Assembly (NCBI GenBank): GCA_013423325.1
Contig: BLJB01000176.1
Location: 180 to 64,179, forward strand
Direction: 5' to 3'
DNA length: 64,000 bases
Source of the DNA: Usnea hakonensis
Lineage: Eukaryota; Ascomycota; Lecanoromycetes; Lecanorales; Parmeliaceae
Part shown: positions 1 to 9,956 of the stretch, in pieces
How the letters are laid out: every line of letters begins with the position of its first letter
Numbering within the stretch: position 1 is the stretch's first letter
The notes under the pieces: generated by a model
What the model was told of the DNA's origin: nothing
What the model saw: only the letters and a program-made list of their open reading frames with translations
The model's database searches: none
Position numbers and translations under genes: made by a program

Positions 1-8
1 AGCGGACT

Positions 9-19
9 GGTATCAGAGG
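9..19 (+). other. Primer binding site (initiator tRNA-Met type)
   Basis: TGGTATCAGAG matches the well-known complement of the initiator tRNA-Met 3' end used by many Copia and Gypsy elements to prime minus-strand cDNA. Its position at the window edge implies that the 5' LTR lies outside the window. Confidence 0.7.
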
Positions 20-1690
20 ATATGGGGCGTGGTGGAGGGGATGGGGGGAATTGTGGCGGAGGTAATGGAGATAACGGGGGAGGTAGTACTACTGCTGGTT
101 CCCCTGTGCACGGGTTAACATATTGTAGTGAGTGATTTAGGTGAACATCTTACCTGGCTGCGGTATACTGAGGGTCGCCAATGCATTAGCGACGCTCTCG
201 ATAGGACTCGGTACTATTCGCGATGATGTTATCGAAGATTAGCTGGCTTCCCTAACTTTACTACGATACAGAAGGGCGCGACCAATAGCGGCAGTAGGGG
301 AGAGTATGGCCGTCGGTACCGTCGGCAATCTAGATTGCGCGGACGCTATACTGCTCTTGTAAGAACGTATACTACGAGGGCTAGGCGTATCGATGGGGCC
401 TTCTATAGTGGGGATGGCTCTTGATACTTCGGTCTCTACTGCAGGAAGGGGCGGGTCTACTTAGGTTACCGGTGCTTCGGGGGCGATAGAAGCGTTCGCT
501 ACTAAGGATTCGGCTTCGAATCGCGTTTTTGCTTTCGCTCGACTTTTGGCGGTAGCTTAACGGTTGTATGCGCGCTATTCTTCGGCGCTCTTTCGTGTCC
601 GCGGCATAATAATAATAATAAGGTAAGAATATGATATCGATAAAGAGGGATCTATATATATATATATACGGACGCTTACTGGGGAAAGACCGTTGCTCGG
701 TAGAGAGAGTGCGTGGTAAAGAGTGTTGGTAGGAGAAGATCGGGTAGTTTATTTTGATATTAAATGAGCAGGATATCGCTTTGTTTATTTTGTTGGCTTC
801 AGTAAGGAAGCTTTTATGCTTTCCATATAGCCTCTACCTAACTTGGGACGAAAGAACCGGGCCAATCGAACGTCGCCCCCGGATTGATACCCTCTGACTA
901 AGGGGGACCGCTGTACCAATGAATCCTCTCGCTCGAGTTGACGCTCCGAGCTAAAAGTTTTAGCCTCACGCGTCAATCCGAGCCGACCGTCTGATTAGTT
1001 ACTAAGGGTTTAAGCAGCGGCGGGGTATAGGGATTAGCTCCCGCTAGGGTCCTCGAGCGTATACCGCGATACCGATGTCGCTATCGACCGTCGACGGCGA
1101 CGGTACCGGATAAGATATAGAGAAACGGACAACGCCATCGTCTTCGCTAGCCTCGCTTTCCTAATCCTAGGTCTTAACATTTGCGATTTTCCTCACGGGC
1201 CCGCCAAGGAACGCCGCCGAAGGGAGCGCCGCTGAATCCACCGGTTTTGGTGCTCGCCCACGGATTTCCCCCGCTGACCCTAACCCCTCGGGCCCTCTAA
1301 TGAACGAGAGCATTCTAAGGCCTATAAAGAAGCCTAAGTTTCCTCAGAAACGTTCCATTATACCACACTTCCCAAGATCTAGATCCAAGCACTGCGAAAT
1401 TTCTCCTTAAATCGCTCTCGATTGTGCTGCAATAGCCTATTATCATCAATAAACCTCCAAGCTCGATCGTGCTAACCTCAGGGCCGAAAGAGACTTTCCC
1501 AATACGCTTAAATCACTTGCGTGCATACCAGACAGTACGATAGACAGCGAGTATACTCCAATCTCGCGCGCTGATTCAATACCTTCCTTAGGGCAATCCA
1601 CCCCTGAATCAATACCACAAATTCCGCCCGACATTGACGTCGATCTATTCGGTTTCCAAGCAAAGCTATATTAGCCGAAGAAACCAAAAT
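20..1690 (+). other. Leader region of the Copia element, no intact gene
   Basis: About 1.67 kb between the primer binding site and recognisable gag. It is unusually long for a Copia leader, contains an (AAT)n-like run near 606-621 and a (TA)n run near 650-667, and is interrupted by stops in every frame. A decayed gag N-terminal extension or extra element-specific sequence is possible; I recognise no protein in it. Confidence 0.5.
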
Positions 1691-1691
1691 C

Positions 1692-2772
1692 TTAGCCTCC
1701 CTAAGCCGTCTTAACAATATCGACAAGCTCAAAGGCGCCTCCAACTACCAAATATAGAAGCAGCAATTCGAAGACGAGCTGAAGCTCCTGGGCATATAGC
1801 GCTATATTACGAAAGACCATACCGCCCCGGTAGGAGTAACTACTGAGAAGCTCGAAGCCTGGGAACAAGCCTACGATAAGATATGCACAATACTTAAGTC
1901 TCGTTGTAAGCGTAACCCTCGCTCTATGATCAAAAGCGAAACCAACGCCAAAAAGGCCTGGACAACCCTTGAGAAATATAAGCCTCGGGGCTCCGGCATC
2001 CTCAATTCTACCTTCAGAAAGCTCGATACGGTCAATCTAGCAGGCTACGACAATGATCCTTAGACCTATACCAACGATTTTGTTGAGGTACTAGAAGAGT
2101 TCGATACCCTGTCCTCAAAGCTTCAATTTGATAAGAACTGGAAAATCTATCGCTTCTACTCAGGCCTAGGCTCTATCTATAACGCGTATTACGAATAGTA
2201 TAACCAAACCTATAACGCTTTCGATAATAATAGCGAACACAAGTTCGATCTAGACTATACTATCACGAGGTTCCTAAACACGGTTACGAACCCTACCAAC
2301 TCCACATCCTCGGCTAAGACTCAAGCACTAGCCGCTCTAGTCAACGGTACGTTTACGCACAATACGCAGAGCGTTATAGCTTTAGTAGCCACTGGGGGAA
2401 CCGATATCAAGGTCCAACTAGGAGCCTATGCAGGCAATTCTCGCACGTACACCCAGACCTACAAGTACTATACTCACTGCAAGAAGGACTGGTATAACGA
2501 CTCAGAGTGTACCTCTCTTCATCCCCATCTAAAAAAGAAGGAGAACAATAACAATAGCAGTACTCGCGGTCGTGGTCGTAGACGTAGCGGACGCGGTAGC
2601 CGAGGTGGCCGTAGAGGTAATAATAATAGAGGTAATAATAATAACTCCTCTAATAAGGTAAAACCCGCTACCGAGACCCAGGCTACTATAGCAGTAACCG
2701 AGCCTACGGCTTTCAGCTTCATAGCCTATGCCGAGCAACTAACTGAAGCCACATGTCTTATTATAAACTCTT
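1692..2772 (+). pseudogene. Copia gag remnant
   Basis: Reading plus-strand DNA shows a gag of the UBN2/retrotran_gag type: a stretch beginning LKGASNYQI, then EKLEAWEQAYDKICTILKSR, a typical capsid-like helical region. In-frame TAG codons interrupt it, for example at 1757, 1797 and 2061, each where homologues have Trp. Downstream is a basic Arg/Gly/Asn-rich tract (about 2530-2660), the usual nucleic-acid-binding end. The zinc knuckle is weak: only a CxxH-like patch near 2470-2500 was seen. Non-functional as it stands. Confidence 0.7.
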
Positions 2773-3293
2773 AGTGGCTCCAAAGCCGGACCTCTAAGCC
2801 ATCTACCTCTAAGCCGTCTCAGCCGTCCCAGAAGACAATGGCATAAACTTCCTCGGTATCTACGGTAGCTGCACTCTCGGCACTATAGTTTATCGATAGC
2901 GGTTGCACTTAGTATATAGTACGGGATCGGTTAGTGTTTCAAACCTTCACCCCCTTCGCGACACTAGCCAAAGTGAACGGTATTACGGGCTATATCCTGG
3001 CCGAAGGAGTCGGTCGAGTTCACCTTCAATATAAAGGCCTCGGAGGTAAACGTACGCTGGTCATTGATAACGTCTAGTACGTACCTACAAATAAGTTCAA
3101 CCTGATTTCTCAGGGGCAGCTTGAGGACTAAGGCATAAAAGTCACACTCGTACCGGGTGGCATTAGTGTTAGGGAGTATAGTATTATCTTTAGGCGCCAA
3201 CGTAATCGTCTATATACGCTTGATACGTGGACCGAGGCCCCTGTATACCTAGTAGTCATTAATGGAGACATCCCCGCTTACAATGAGTCCCCC

Positions 3294-4080
3294 TTGACTA
3301 TGACTTCACTTGCCACTAACCCAGAGCCTCAAGTCAATGAGGAGACCTTGCGAATATGGCATAGCCGCCACGGCCATTTGGGTTACCAAAGCCTCAAGAA
3401 GCTTGCCAAAATGAGTGTCGGTATAAATCTAACTATTCCTCCTCCTGCTGATGCCTGCGAACCATGCAGTGTTACCAATATGAAAGTAGAACCGCACAAG
3501 CGTCATATAGAACCAGGGCGCTAGGAAAACGACCTAATCCATAGTGATATTCAGGGTCCGTTCCCCACTTCTCATGATAGCTACCGGTGGATAATCACCT
3601 TCTTAGACGACAAGACTCTCAGGTCTGCCGTCGCATTTCTGCTAAATAAAGAAGGGCCTATAGTCCTTACGGCATTCAAATTATTCCTGAACCAAGTGGA
3701 ATACGGGGACTGCAAATACACCCGCTTTCGCACAGACTACGGTACCGAATATAACAATTACGAAATGTACGCCTTTCGGCTCACTAAGGGTATTACCTGG
3801 GAAGGTATCGTACCTGGTAACCCTCAAATGAACGGCAAATCAGAGCGTCTCGGGTAGACAATCTAATAAAAAGCCAGTGCCATGCTTAAAGAAAGCCAGT
3901 TGCCCTAGAGATTCTGGTCTGAATTCGTGCGGGCTTCCAACTATCTTCGGAATGTACAGCCTGTCTCGGGTCGGGATGTCACCCCTCACGAAGCGTATAC
4001 AGGGCATCCTCCAGACCTATCGCACTTGCGTATTATCGGCTAAACAGGCTATTGTCAAGTGCATCTGGGTAATATAGGCT
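3294..4080 (+). pseudogene. Copia GAG-pre-integrase and integrase core remnant
   Basis: The first 230 bases encode a GAG-pre-integrase/zinc-binding domain: H-x3-H in WHSRHGHLG and C-x2-C in CEPCSV. A TAG follows at about 3523, then the integrase core reads on in frame: HSDIQGP (first Asp), FRTDYGTE (second Asp) and MNGKSER (Glu) give the DDE triad of retroviral-type integrases. TAG and TAA codons disrupt it again near 3856-3868, just past the Glu. The triad survives although the frame does not, so the decay looks recent or light. Confidence 0.8.
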
Positions 4081-4799
4081 AGTCAAAGTATTAAGACCGC
4101 GCTCACAAAGGCAAGCTAGTCGGGTATTAAAGCGGCCGATTTTATCGCATACTGTTACCAAATAGTAAAGTCGAAGTCTTCTCCAACGTACATTGGATTA
4201 ACAATATCCCACCCAAGCCCTCCCTAATGGAACTCACCCCTTCCGGGGTGCAACAAGCTAATAACTCAGGTCTCTTAGAGACTCGCAATAAGCGTCGTAT
4301 TAACGCTATCAATAACGTAGAGACTACTCCTTCAATATCGTCTCTAGGGGAGATCAGCAAGAGAAGACGCGAAGACTATGTCGAAGCAGCTGACTCCACT
4401 ATGACCAAGTAGTACATGACTATAGTCAGAATCCCGATTGCGTCAGCACCAGTCGCGCAGCCGACAAGAGTACAGCCTCCGAGACTTGCAAGGGGAGATG
4501 CGCCACTACCAAGTGCGGCTTTAGGGGAGTCGTCAGGCATAGTGCCAGGGCCAGAATCACCTGACACTCTTAGCAATGGTACTCTTACACCCTCGACAGT
4601 CTCTGAGGACTCGGCGCATTTAGCGCATTCAGGTACAAAGCCCACCACTCGGTCGATGACAGACAGTCAGCCTTCGGGACAACAGCCATCAAGGCATAAA
4701 ATACTGTAGACGTACCGTAATCTTACGCTAGACCTTCTCTCTCTACTGGCCAAAGCCAACGCTCCCGAGCCATATGAACCTCAAAGCTATAAAGAGGCA
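4081..4799 (+). pseudogene. Integrase C-terminal / linker region of Copia pol
   Basis: Between the integrase core and the reverse transcriptase. It encodes low-complexity Ser/Pro/Thr-rich segments (4227-4412 and 4416-4709) broken by TAG codons at 4410 and 4707, as expected for the variable linker of Copia polyproteins. No catalytic motif was seen. Confidence 0.5.
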
Positions 4800-5762
4800 A
4801 TGGCGGACGAATACATGAAGATGCACTGGGAGCTTGCCATGCAGGAAGAGGTAGACTCCCTGGTGACTAATGGGACATGGACTCTTGTGGATCTGCCCTC
4901 AAACGCACATGCCCTGGGAGGCAAATGGGTCTACAAAATCAAGCGAGGGCCTCAGGGAGAGGTCGCAAGATATAAAGCACGCTGGGTAGTACGCGGTTTT
5001 GAGCAACGCGAAGGCATCGATTTCAATGAGACTTTCGCCTCCGTTGTAAAGCCTATGAGCTATAAAGCTATCTTCGCCCTGGCGGTAGCCCTGGACTGGG
5101 AATTGGAACAGATGGATGTCAAAACGGCCTTCCTGTATGGCAATATGGAAGAGACGATCTACGTCACACAGCCTACGGGCTTCGAGTCTGGTAAAAGTAA
5201 GGTATACAAACTGAAAAAGGCGCTATACGGCCTTAAACAATCCCCCAGGGTATGGTATAACACCCTGGTAGCATTCCTTATAGAGCTTGGGTTTAAGCCT
5301 ATTGCCGCCGACTACTCCGTCTTCAGTGACGGCACCACCTTTATCGCCATCTATGTGGACGATATCCTACTTGCAGGACCCGATAAGGGAGCCATTTAGC
5401 GTATCAAAGATAAGCTCCACGAGCGCTTTGAAATGACTGATTTAGGCGAGTGTCGTTACTACCTCGGCATGACCGTCACCAGAGATCGGGCCAATCGAAT
5501 CCTGCGACTCGGCCAGGTAGGCTATATTCAGAAATTTATTACTGAGCATGGCATGTGGGAGTCTAAAGGAACCCCAACGCCGATAGGCACAGAGAAGTAT
5601 CAGGCTACTAAAGAAGATTTCCAGGCCACTGAGGCTTCTCGCACGGCTTACCAGTCGGCCGTCGGCTCACTAATATATACAATGCTAGGCACGAGACCAG
5701 ACATCGCGTATACCGTCTCAGTAGTGTCCCGATATAGCTCCAATCCAAATAAGTCTCACTAG
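4800..5762 (+). pseudogene. Copia reverse transcriptase remnant (RVT_2)
   Basis: RVT_2 domain. It starts with WELAMQEEVDSLVTNGTW, then the motif-A region with MDVKTAFLYG, KALYGLKQSPRVWY, and the catalytic YVDD box (IYVDDILLAG) near 5350-5370. A TAG at 5397-5399 splits it, after which TDLGECRYYLGM continues in the same frame to another TAG at 5760. Both stops fall where homologues have Gln or Trp. The polymerase residues themselves are intact, so the RT is inactivated by stops rather than by loss of the active site. Confidence 0.85.
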
Positions 5763-6317
5763 AAAGCAGTCAAACGGATCTTCCGGTATCTCAGACAAAC
5801 TATCAACTACTAATTGGTCTTCAGGGGGGAACTTAAACCTCTAACAGGGTATACCGATGCCGACTAGGCTAGTGATCAAGACACTCGACGATCTACTTCG
5901 GGGTACGTCTTCGATATAGGTAGTGCCGCAATTAGCTAGTCATCTAAGCGACAACCCACTATAACACTTTCAACCTATAAGGCCGAGTATATCGGCCAAA
6001 CGCAAGCCACTAAGGAAGCGGTATGGCTACGTAGTCTCTTAGATCAACTCAATCCTAGTAACCAAGCTACCAAGACAGTGGTCATCTATTGCGACAACCA
6101 GGGAGCTATGGTACTGGCTAAGAACCCCCAGTTCTATGTACGCACCAAGCATATTAACATTCAGCACCACTATATGCGCGAACAGGTCACTGCTGGGAAT
6201 GTGGCATTAGAATATATTCCCACTGACAGACAGGTCGCTGACGGGCTTACTAAGGCCCTGTACAAAGACAAATTTGATAGATTTCGGGATCTCATTAGCC
6301 TGGAAGCACCTCCGTGA
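5763..6317 (+). pseudogene. Copia RNase H remnant
   Basis: The plus strand continues in frame through GYTDAD (first catalytic Asp), KAEYIGQTQATKEAVWL (catalytic Glu region), IYCDNQGAM (Asp) and TKHINIQHHYMRE (His region), the standard Copia RNase H order, ending at TGA 6315-6317. The TAG codons between 5763 and 5945 sit where Trp is expected. This is the end of the polyprotein; about 630 bases of non-coding DNA follow before the LTR. Confidence 0.8.
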
Positions 6318-6951
6318 CGCAGTCCTATTCTAGGGGAGTTTGCACCATTCCCATACACCATTTCAATAAATCACCATTACCATGATCCAGGGGGGCGATT
6401 CTATTGGCCCCCGCATTTCGGGTGATCTACCCGCGCCCGCAGAGCCCCAATATCAGGCTTGGCATTATGCGGACTTGCCATTCAATGAACAGCTACACCA
6501 AATACTCTCACTACTATAGCCAAATAGGTCCCCAATGCCTCGGGTTAGTACCCCAATCACTGCTGTTATCACCACTGGAGCAATCTACCATTTTCTCATA
6601 GATCGGCCCATTAGGCCTTGTAGGATCTTATACAGTGTTCGGAGTATTTACCACTTGCATTCGGAGCATTTGTACTACTCATATTTATATACCCCCACAT
6701 ATATCCTCCGACCTCACTTTGGTTGATTTTTGGTGTATACTCGATGTATTGCGAAAAAAGATTTTAAATAACCGTGTTTTTATAAAAAGTGGAATTTGGA
6801 TGCTGCACTGCCTGATTTTTGGTGTTGCATGGTTTGATATAGTCATTTTCAGATCCATTTCATTCACTCTGGTTACCCTGCATTCACTAGGGGGGGGTGC
6901 ATTCACCAGGGGGGGTATAGGGGGTCTACGAAGCATGCGCTCGAAGGGGAG
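6318..6951 (+). other. Non-coding tail of the Copia element, ending in a polypurine tract
   Basis: No convincing gene. The last nine bases before the LTR (GAAGGGGAG, 6943-6951) form the purine-rich plus-strand primer expected immediately upstream of a 3' LTR. G-runs near 6890-6925 are part of the same purine-rich zone. Confidence 0.55.
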
Positions 6952-7480
6952 TGTTGAAAGTAGAGTCACGTGACTTCGTCACGTGACTACTACTTGGGAC
7001 ATAGTCAAGCTTTCCTTCATAGAGATCCATAGTGAATACAACTACTATGTGTCCTACCCCATATTTTGACATAAGTATCTTAATATTCGTATATTTTCTT
7101 CTTTATATACTAAGTAGTTAAATACTTTCTTATAGATAATATATTTATTACTATCTACTATAATAATCTAGTTATAGATCTAATATTAAGTAAAAACTCT
7201 ATTATAGAAGTAAGCTCTAATTATATAGGTTTTTATAGTCTACCTAATCTAAGTCGATTATTACGTACTAGTATACTAGCTACTAGACTACTAAGTAAAA
7301 GATCGTAGATCTTATTATAACTATAGAATCCTTTCTAATACACTAAATATATAATACTAATTCTATATAGTAATAGTCTATTTATAATAGATAGTAACGT
7401 TATAACTATTAGGTATATATTTAGCTACTAATTATGAGATAAAATTAACTATAAGCTTAAAGAAGAAAGAAGATAGCTTG
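6952..7480 (+). repeat. 3' LTR and adjoining RIP-mutated AT-rich DNA
   Basis: Begins TGTTGAAAG directly after the purine tract, the canonical TG start of an LTR. The first 120 bases keep normal composition; from about 7075 to 7460 the DNA becomes extremely TpA-rich with almost no CpA or CpG, the classic RIP footprint. The terminal CA and a target duplication could not be located, so the end is an estimate. Confidence 0.6.
6964..6988. promoter_or_regulatory. Perfect palindrome with two CACGTG boxes in the LTR
   Basis: AGTCACGTGAC, three bases TTC, then GTCACGTGACT: an 11-bp perfect inverted repeat. Each arm contains CACGTG, the E-box bound by bHLH factors. It lies 12 bases into the LTR, where U3 regulatory sites are expected. 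A regulatory role is inference; a hairpin is the alternative. Confidence 0.4.
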
Positions 7481-7591
7481 TAAATTCATACCATTAAACT
7501 AATAATATTAACCGTTCATGATTATCTACTTAACCAGCAACACGAAATATCAAAGCTTAGTCTCAGGCCTTAGGCCTCGGAATGCGGTCAT

Positions 7592-8899
7592 TCAATCTTT
7601 AAATACAATGTTCTCCTCCTCGTTCCAATCCTCGTTCTCCCGACATACACGAACAACCTCCTGGATGAATCTCTGTGGTAACCTCATGATCTGCTTGTCG
7701 ACATCTTTTTTCCTCAAAATAAGTTCACTGGCTCTCAAGTACGCGGCGCAAAACTCCTCCCACAGGTCCTCGTCAATGTGTGGCCGGGGGTAGTAAGGGT
7801 CATTCCCTAAAAATGCAGGTACAAGTTTCTTATCAACGTCTTCCACTGTGAACGCGACTTTTGCGGCCTTGTCGAAATCCAAGACCCAGAGATGCACTGC
7901 TCTGCGTTTAAAATTGACCCTTTCGACTGTATGTGGCGTGGCAGAGTCATCGTCGTACAGGGCCGCCCGTTCGCTCTCCCACGTTGCAGAACTTCCAAGT
8001 ACGAATTCCACGTCCATGCCATCGATTTGTGCCTGCCAATGCAAGATGGCTAAGCCAAGGGCCATTTCCTTCGCCAGCTCTGAAGTTTCCATCTCCAAGT
8101 CTTCCATCATATTGAGTCTCAGAGGGAAGTTCCGGAGCGTCTCGTATACATTTGATTGTTGCTCAATGGACTCCCGCTCCCCGAGGTAAACTCGTATGAG
8201 ACAGTCTTTGTTTTCTCCGTCATCTTTGGCTTCCTGCTGGATATTTTCGTCCTGATCAAAATACTCTCCGATCAAGTCCATCCTGATTTGTTGGGGGATG
8301 GGAAGGATGCGATCGACAAGGAAGAGGGGCTGCTTGAATCGGTGCTCGGTGGGAAACCGGGGTAAGTTCACGGACCAGAAATTCTCGTCATCAGTAGGAT
8401 GATATTCATGACACTGTGGCGTCCTCGGGATAGTAGAACTCTGAAAAGCGTCTTGTAGTATGGTCCGCGTGCTTTCGATGGCGTTGTTCACTCTGTTCGT
8501 AAAGCAAAAATCTCTCCAAATACTATCTTCCTTGGTCCCCTTCTTGAAGGCAAGCTCGGTCCCCGGGATTTCAAATACGCTGCCACAAGATCCGAGCCCA
8601 ATGACTTGGAGCTGCCCTGGTTTAGCTCCAGTTTTCATCGCTACGTCCGCTGCGTTCTGCATGCGGATCGCAAAGCTCGATGTGGTCGATATTACTGATT
8701 TCGTTGACAGTGCTCGCCGAATTCGAACAACTGGCTCTTCTTCAGGCTTCTCGGACGCCTCAGACTCCGCGGAACTCTCTCGTAAAATTGGTGTCGAACA
8801 GTCCATCAGCGTCGTATATCGGAGTGCACGGATCATTCCCTGTGACATCGTGGTGGAATTGCTCTCCGACGAGAGCTCTCGAGCATTACCTCCGGACAT
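7592..8899 (-). CDS. DUF3669 domain protein (fungal 'zinc finger-like' family)
   Basis: Single-exon gene of 435 aa starting MSGGNARELSS. The domain runs from about residue 95 (VIGLGSCGSVFEIPGTELAFKK), through LFLVDRILPIPQQIR and MALGLAILHWQAQIDGMDVEFVLGS, to a C-terminal block with VHLWVLDFDKAAKV and LVPAFLGNDPYYPRP. This order is characteristic of DUF3669 proteins of Pezizomycotina. The N-terminal GxGxxGSVFE and LAFKK resemble a degenerate kinase glycine loop and lysine, and WVLDFD recalls a DFG-like site, so a pseudokinase-like fold has been my reading; this is inference. Function unknown. The first 90 residues are Ser/Glu-rich and probably disordered. The gene starts about 1.4 kb past the retroelement's LTR start and looks intact. 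Confidence 0.85.
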   Translation of the reverse strand: MSGGNARELSSESNSTTMSQGMIRALRYTTLMDCSTPILRESSAESEASEKPEEEPVVRIRRALSTKSVISTTSSFAIRMQNAADVAMKTGAKPGQLQVIGLGSCGSVFEIPGTELAFKKGTKEDSIWRDFCFTNRVNNAIESTRTILQDAFQSSTIPRTPQCHEYHPTDDENFWSVNLPRFPTEHRFKQPLFLVDRILPIPQQIRMDLIGEYFDQDENIQQEAKDDGENKDCLIRVYLGERESIEQQSNVYETLRNFPLRLNMMEDLEMETSELAKEMALGLAILHWQAQIDGMDVEFVLGSSATWESERAALYDDDSATPHTVERVNFKRRAVHLWVLDFDKAAKVAFTVEDVDKKLVPAFLGNDPYYPRPHIDEDLWEEFCAAYLRASELILRKKDVDKQIMRLPQRFIQEVVRVCRENEDWNEEENIVFKD

Positions 8900-9956
8900 G
8901 GTGAATAGGCCTAAAATCTATTGTTTTATCAAACAACTTGGAACTGCCACCACCCTTACTCAAATGTGTCTTCAAATTGGTACGGTCAGAAGGCTTTGCC
9001 GGTCTGCTTCTGAGGCTTCTAAAGTGGGTATAATTCAGTCGAAAAACGGGAAAGATAGCTTTCTCGATGATTGATTAATACCTAAATGGACTGGGGAAGG
9101 GTCAAATTTATATACGCAAGCTGCAGGGATTTTTAATGCAGTAAATCATATATAGTGTGAATCACACGTAAGTGTAGAGATTTTTTAATGGAATAAACTA
9201 CATTTAGTCTAGTCCCATAGAAAAGCCTGAAGCCACTTCTACGCCACTAAAGCTTATTCGGCCCACCGTACGATAACATGGTTGTTACGGATATCCTCCA
9301 CAGGATATGTGAGTAGCCTCATAGGGCTTAGCGAGCCTTGGTGCCTTGGCATTGCGGGTCATGAGGATTCTTCCTCTTATTCTCCGTCCTCGTGGCGGTT
9401 ACTTCCCCGTTATCGGAGAATGCTATGTGCACGGAATCATGAGAGGGGAAATTGTAAAAGACAAAAAGAACGGCCGTTTGCAGATGGACGAAATTCTTCT
9501 TTGCTAGCCTACTAATCTACTTACGCATTTGCGGCACTGGCAAACCACCTGATGGCAGGATGTCAATCGCAGACCCTGTACCTCCGTAGAGTGCTGGGCC
9601 TTGTGTAGCCCTTGACACTTTATGTGCTGTGGATTCTCAGTCTGTCCCACCTTTTCTGGCCAGGCTTCTGGTCCATACTAGAGCTGAAATCTAGGTGAGA
9701 TGAATGGAAGCTATCATGGGGAATAAAGTACCCAATTCAATTAAATTCATGGCGCAATTTCATATTCATACTATTCAGATCGCCCACATGCACCCTAGAG
9801 CTCCAGCATCACATCAAACTGAAAAGAGAGACATAAATAGGTCCAGCATGTCCTCACCCTGGCCACCACCACAATTCCACAGTTCTCCTATCATTGATCG
9901 ATGACAAAGGGATCTCCACGACCATTTAGCAAACGAGATCTTATGATATGAATGTC
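8900..9956. other. Intergenic region, no gene recognised
   Basis: About 1.06 kb containing the DUF3669 promoter and the sequence beyond the Argonaute stop codon. Short open frames occur near 9282-9515 and 9704-9904, but neither shows a domain, splice structure or coding-like composition. Confidence 0.5.

Larger units (their letters stand above)
1..7480 (+). mobile_element. Ty1/Copia LTR retrotransposon, degenerate (RIP-like)
   Basis: A Copia-order element in plus orientation. Domain order is gag, integrase, reverse transcriptase, RNase H, which defines Ty1/Copia (in Gypsy elements integrase comes last). A tRNA-Met-type primer binding site at bases 9-19 means the 5' LTR ends at or just before the window start; a purine tract at 6943-6951 precedes the 3' LTR, which starts TGTTGAAAG at 6952. 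Coding regions are broken mostly by TAG where Trp (TGG) or Gln (CAG) is expected, the change produced by C-to-T in CpA on either strand, i.e. RIP. The 3' boundary is not visible, so the end is approximate. The element cannot make its own proteins in this state. Confidence 0.85.

Noticed and set aside
2519..2738. Leu/Ile/Thr-rich minus-strand open frames
   Set aside because: Antisense to the Arg/Gly/Asn-rich end of gag; low complexity.
9282..9515. 77-codon plus-strand open frame
   Set aside because: No domain, splice sites or coding-like composition; intergenic.
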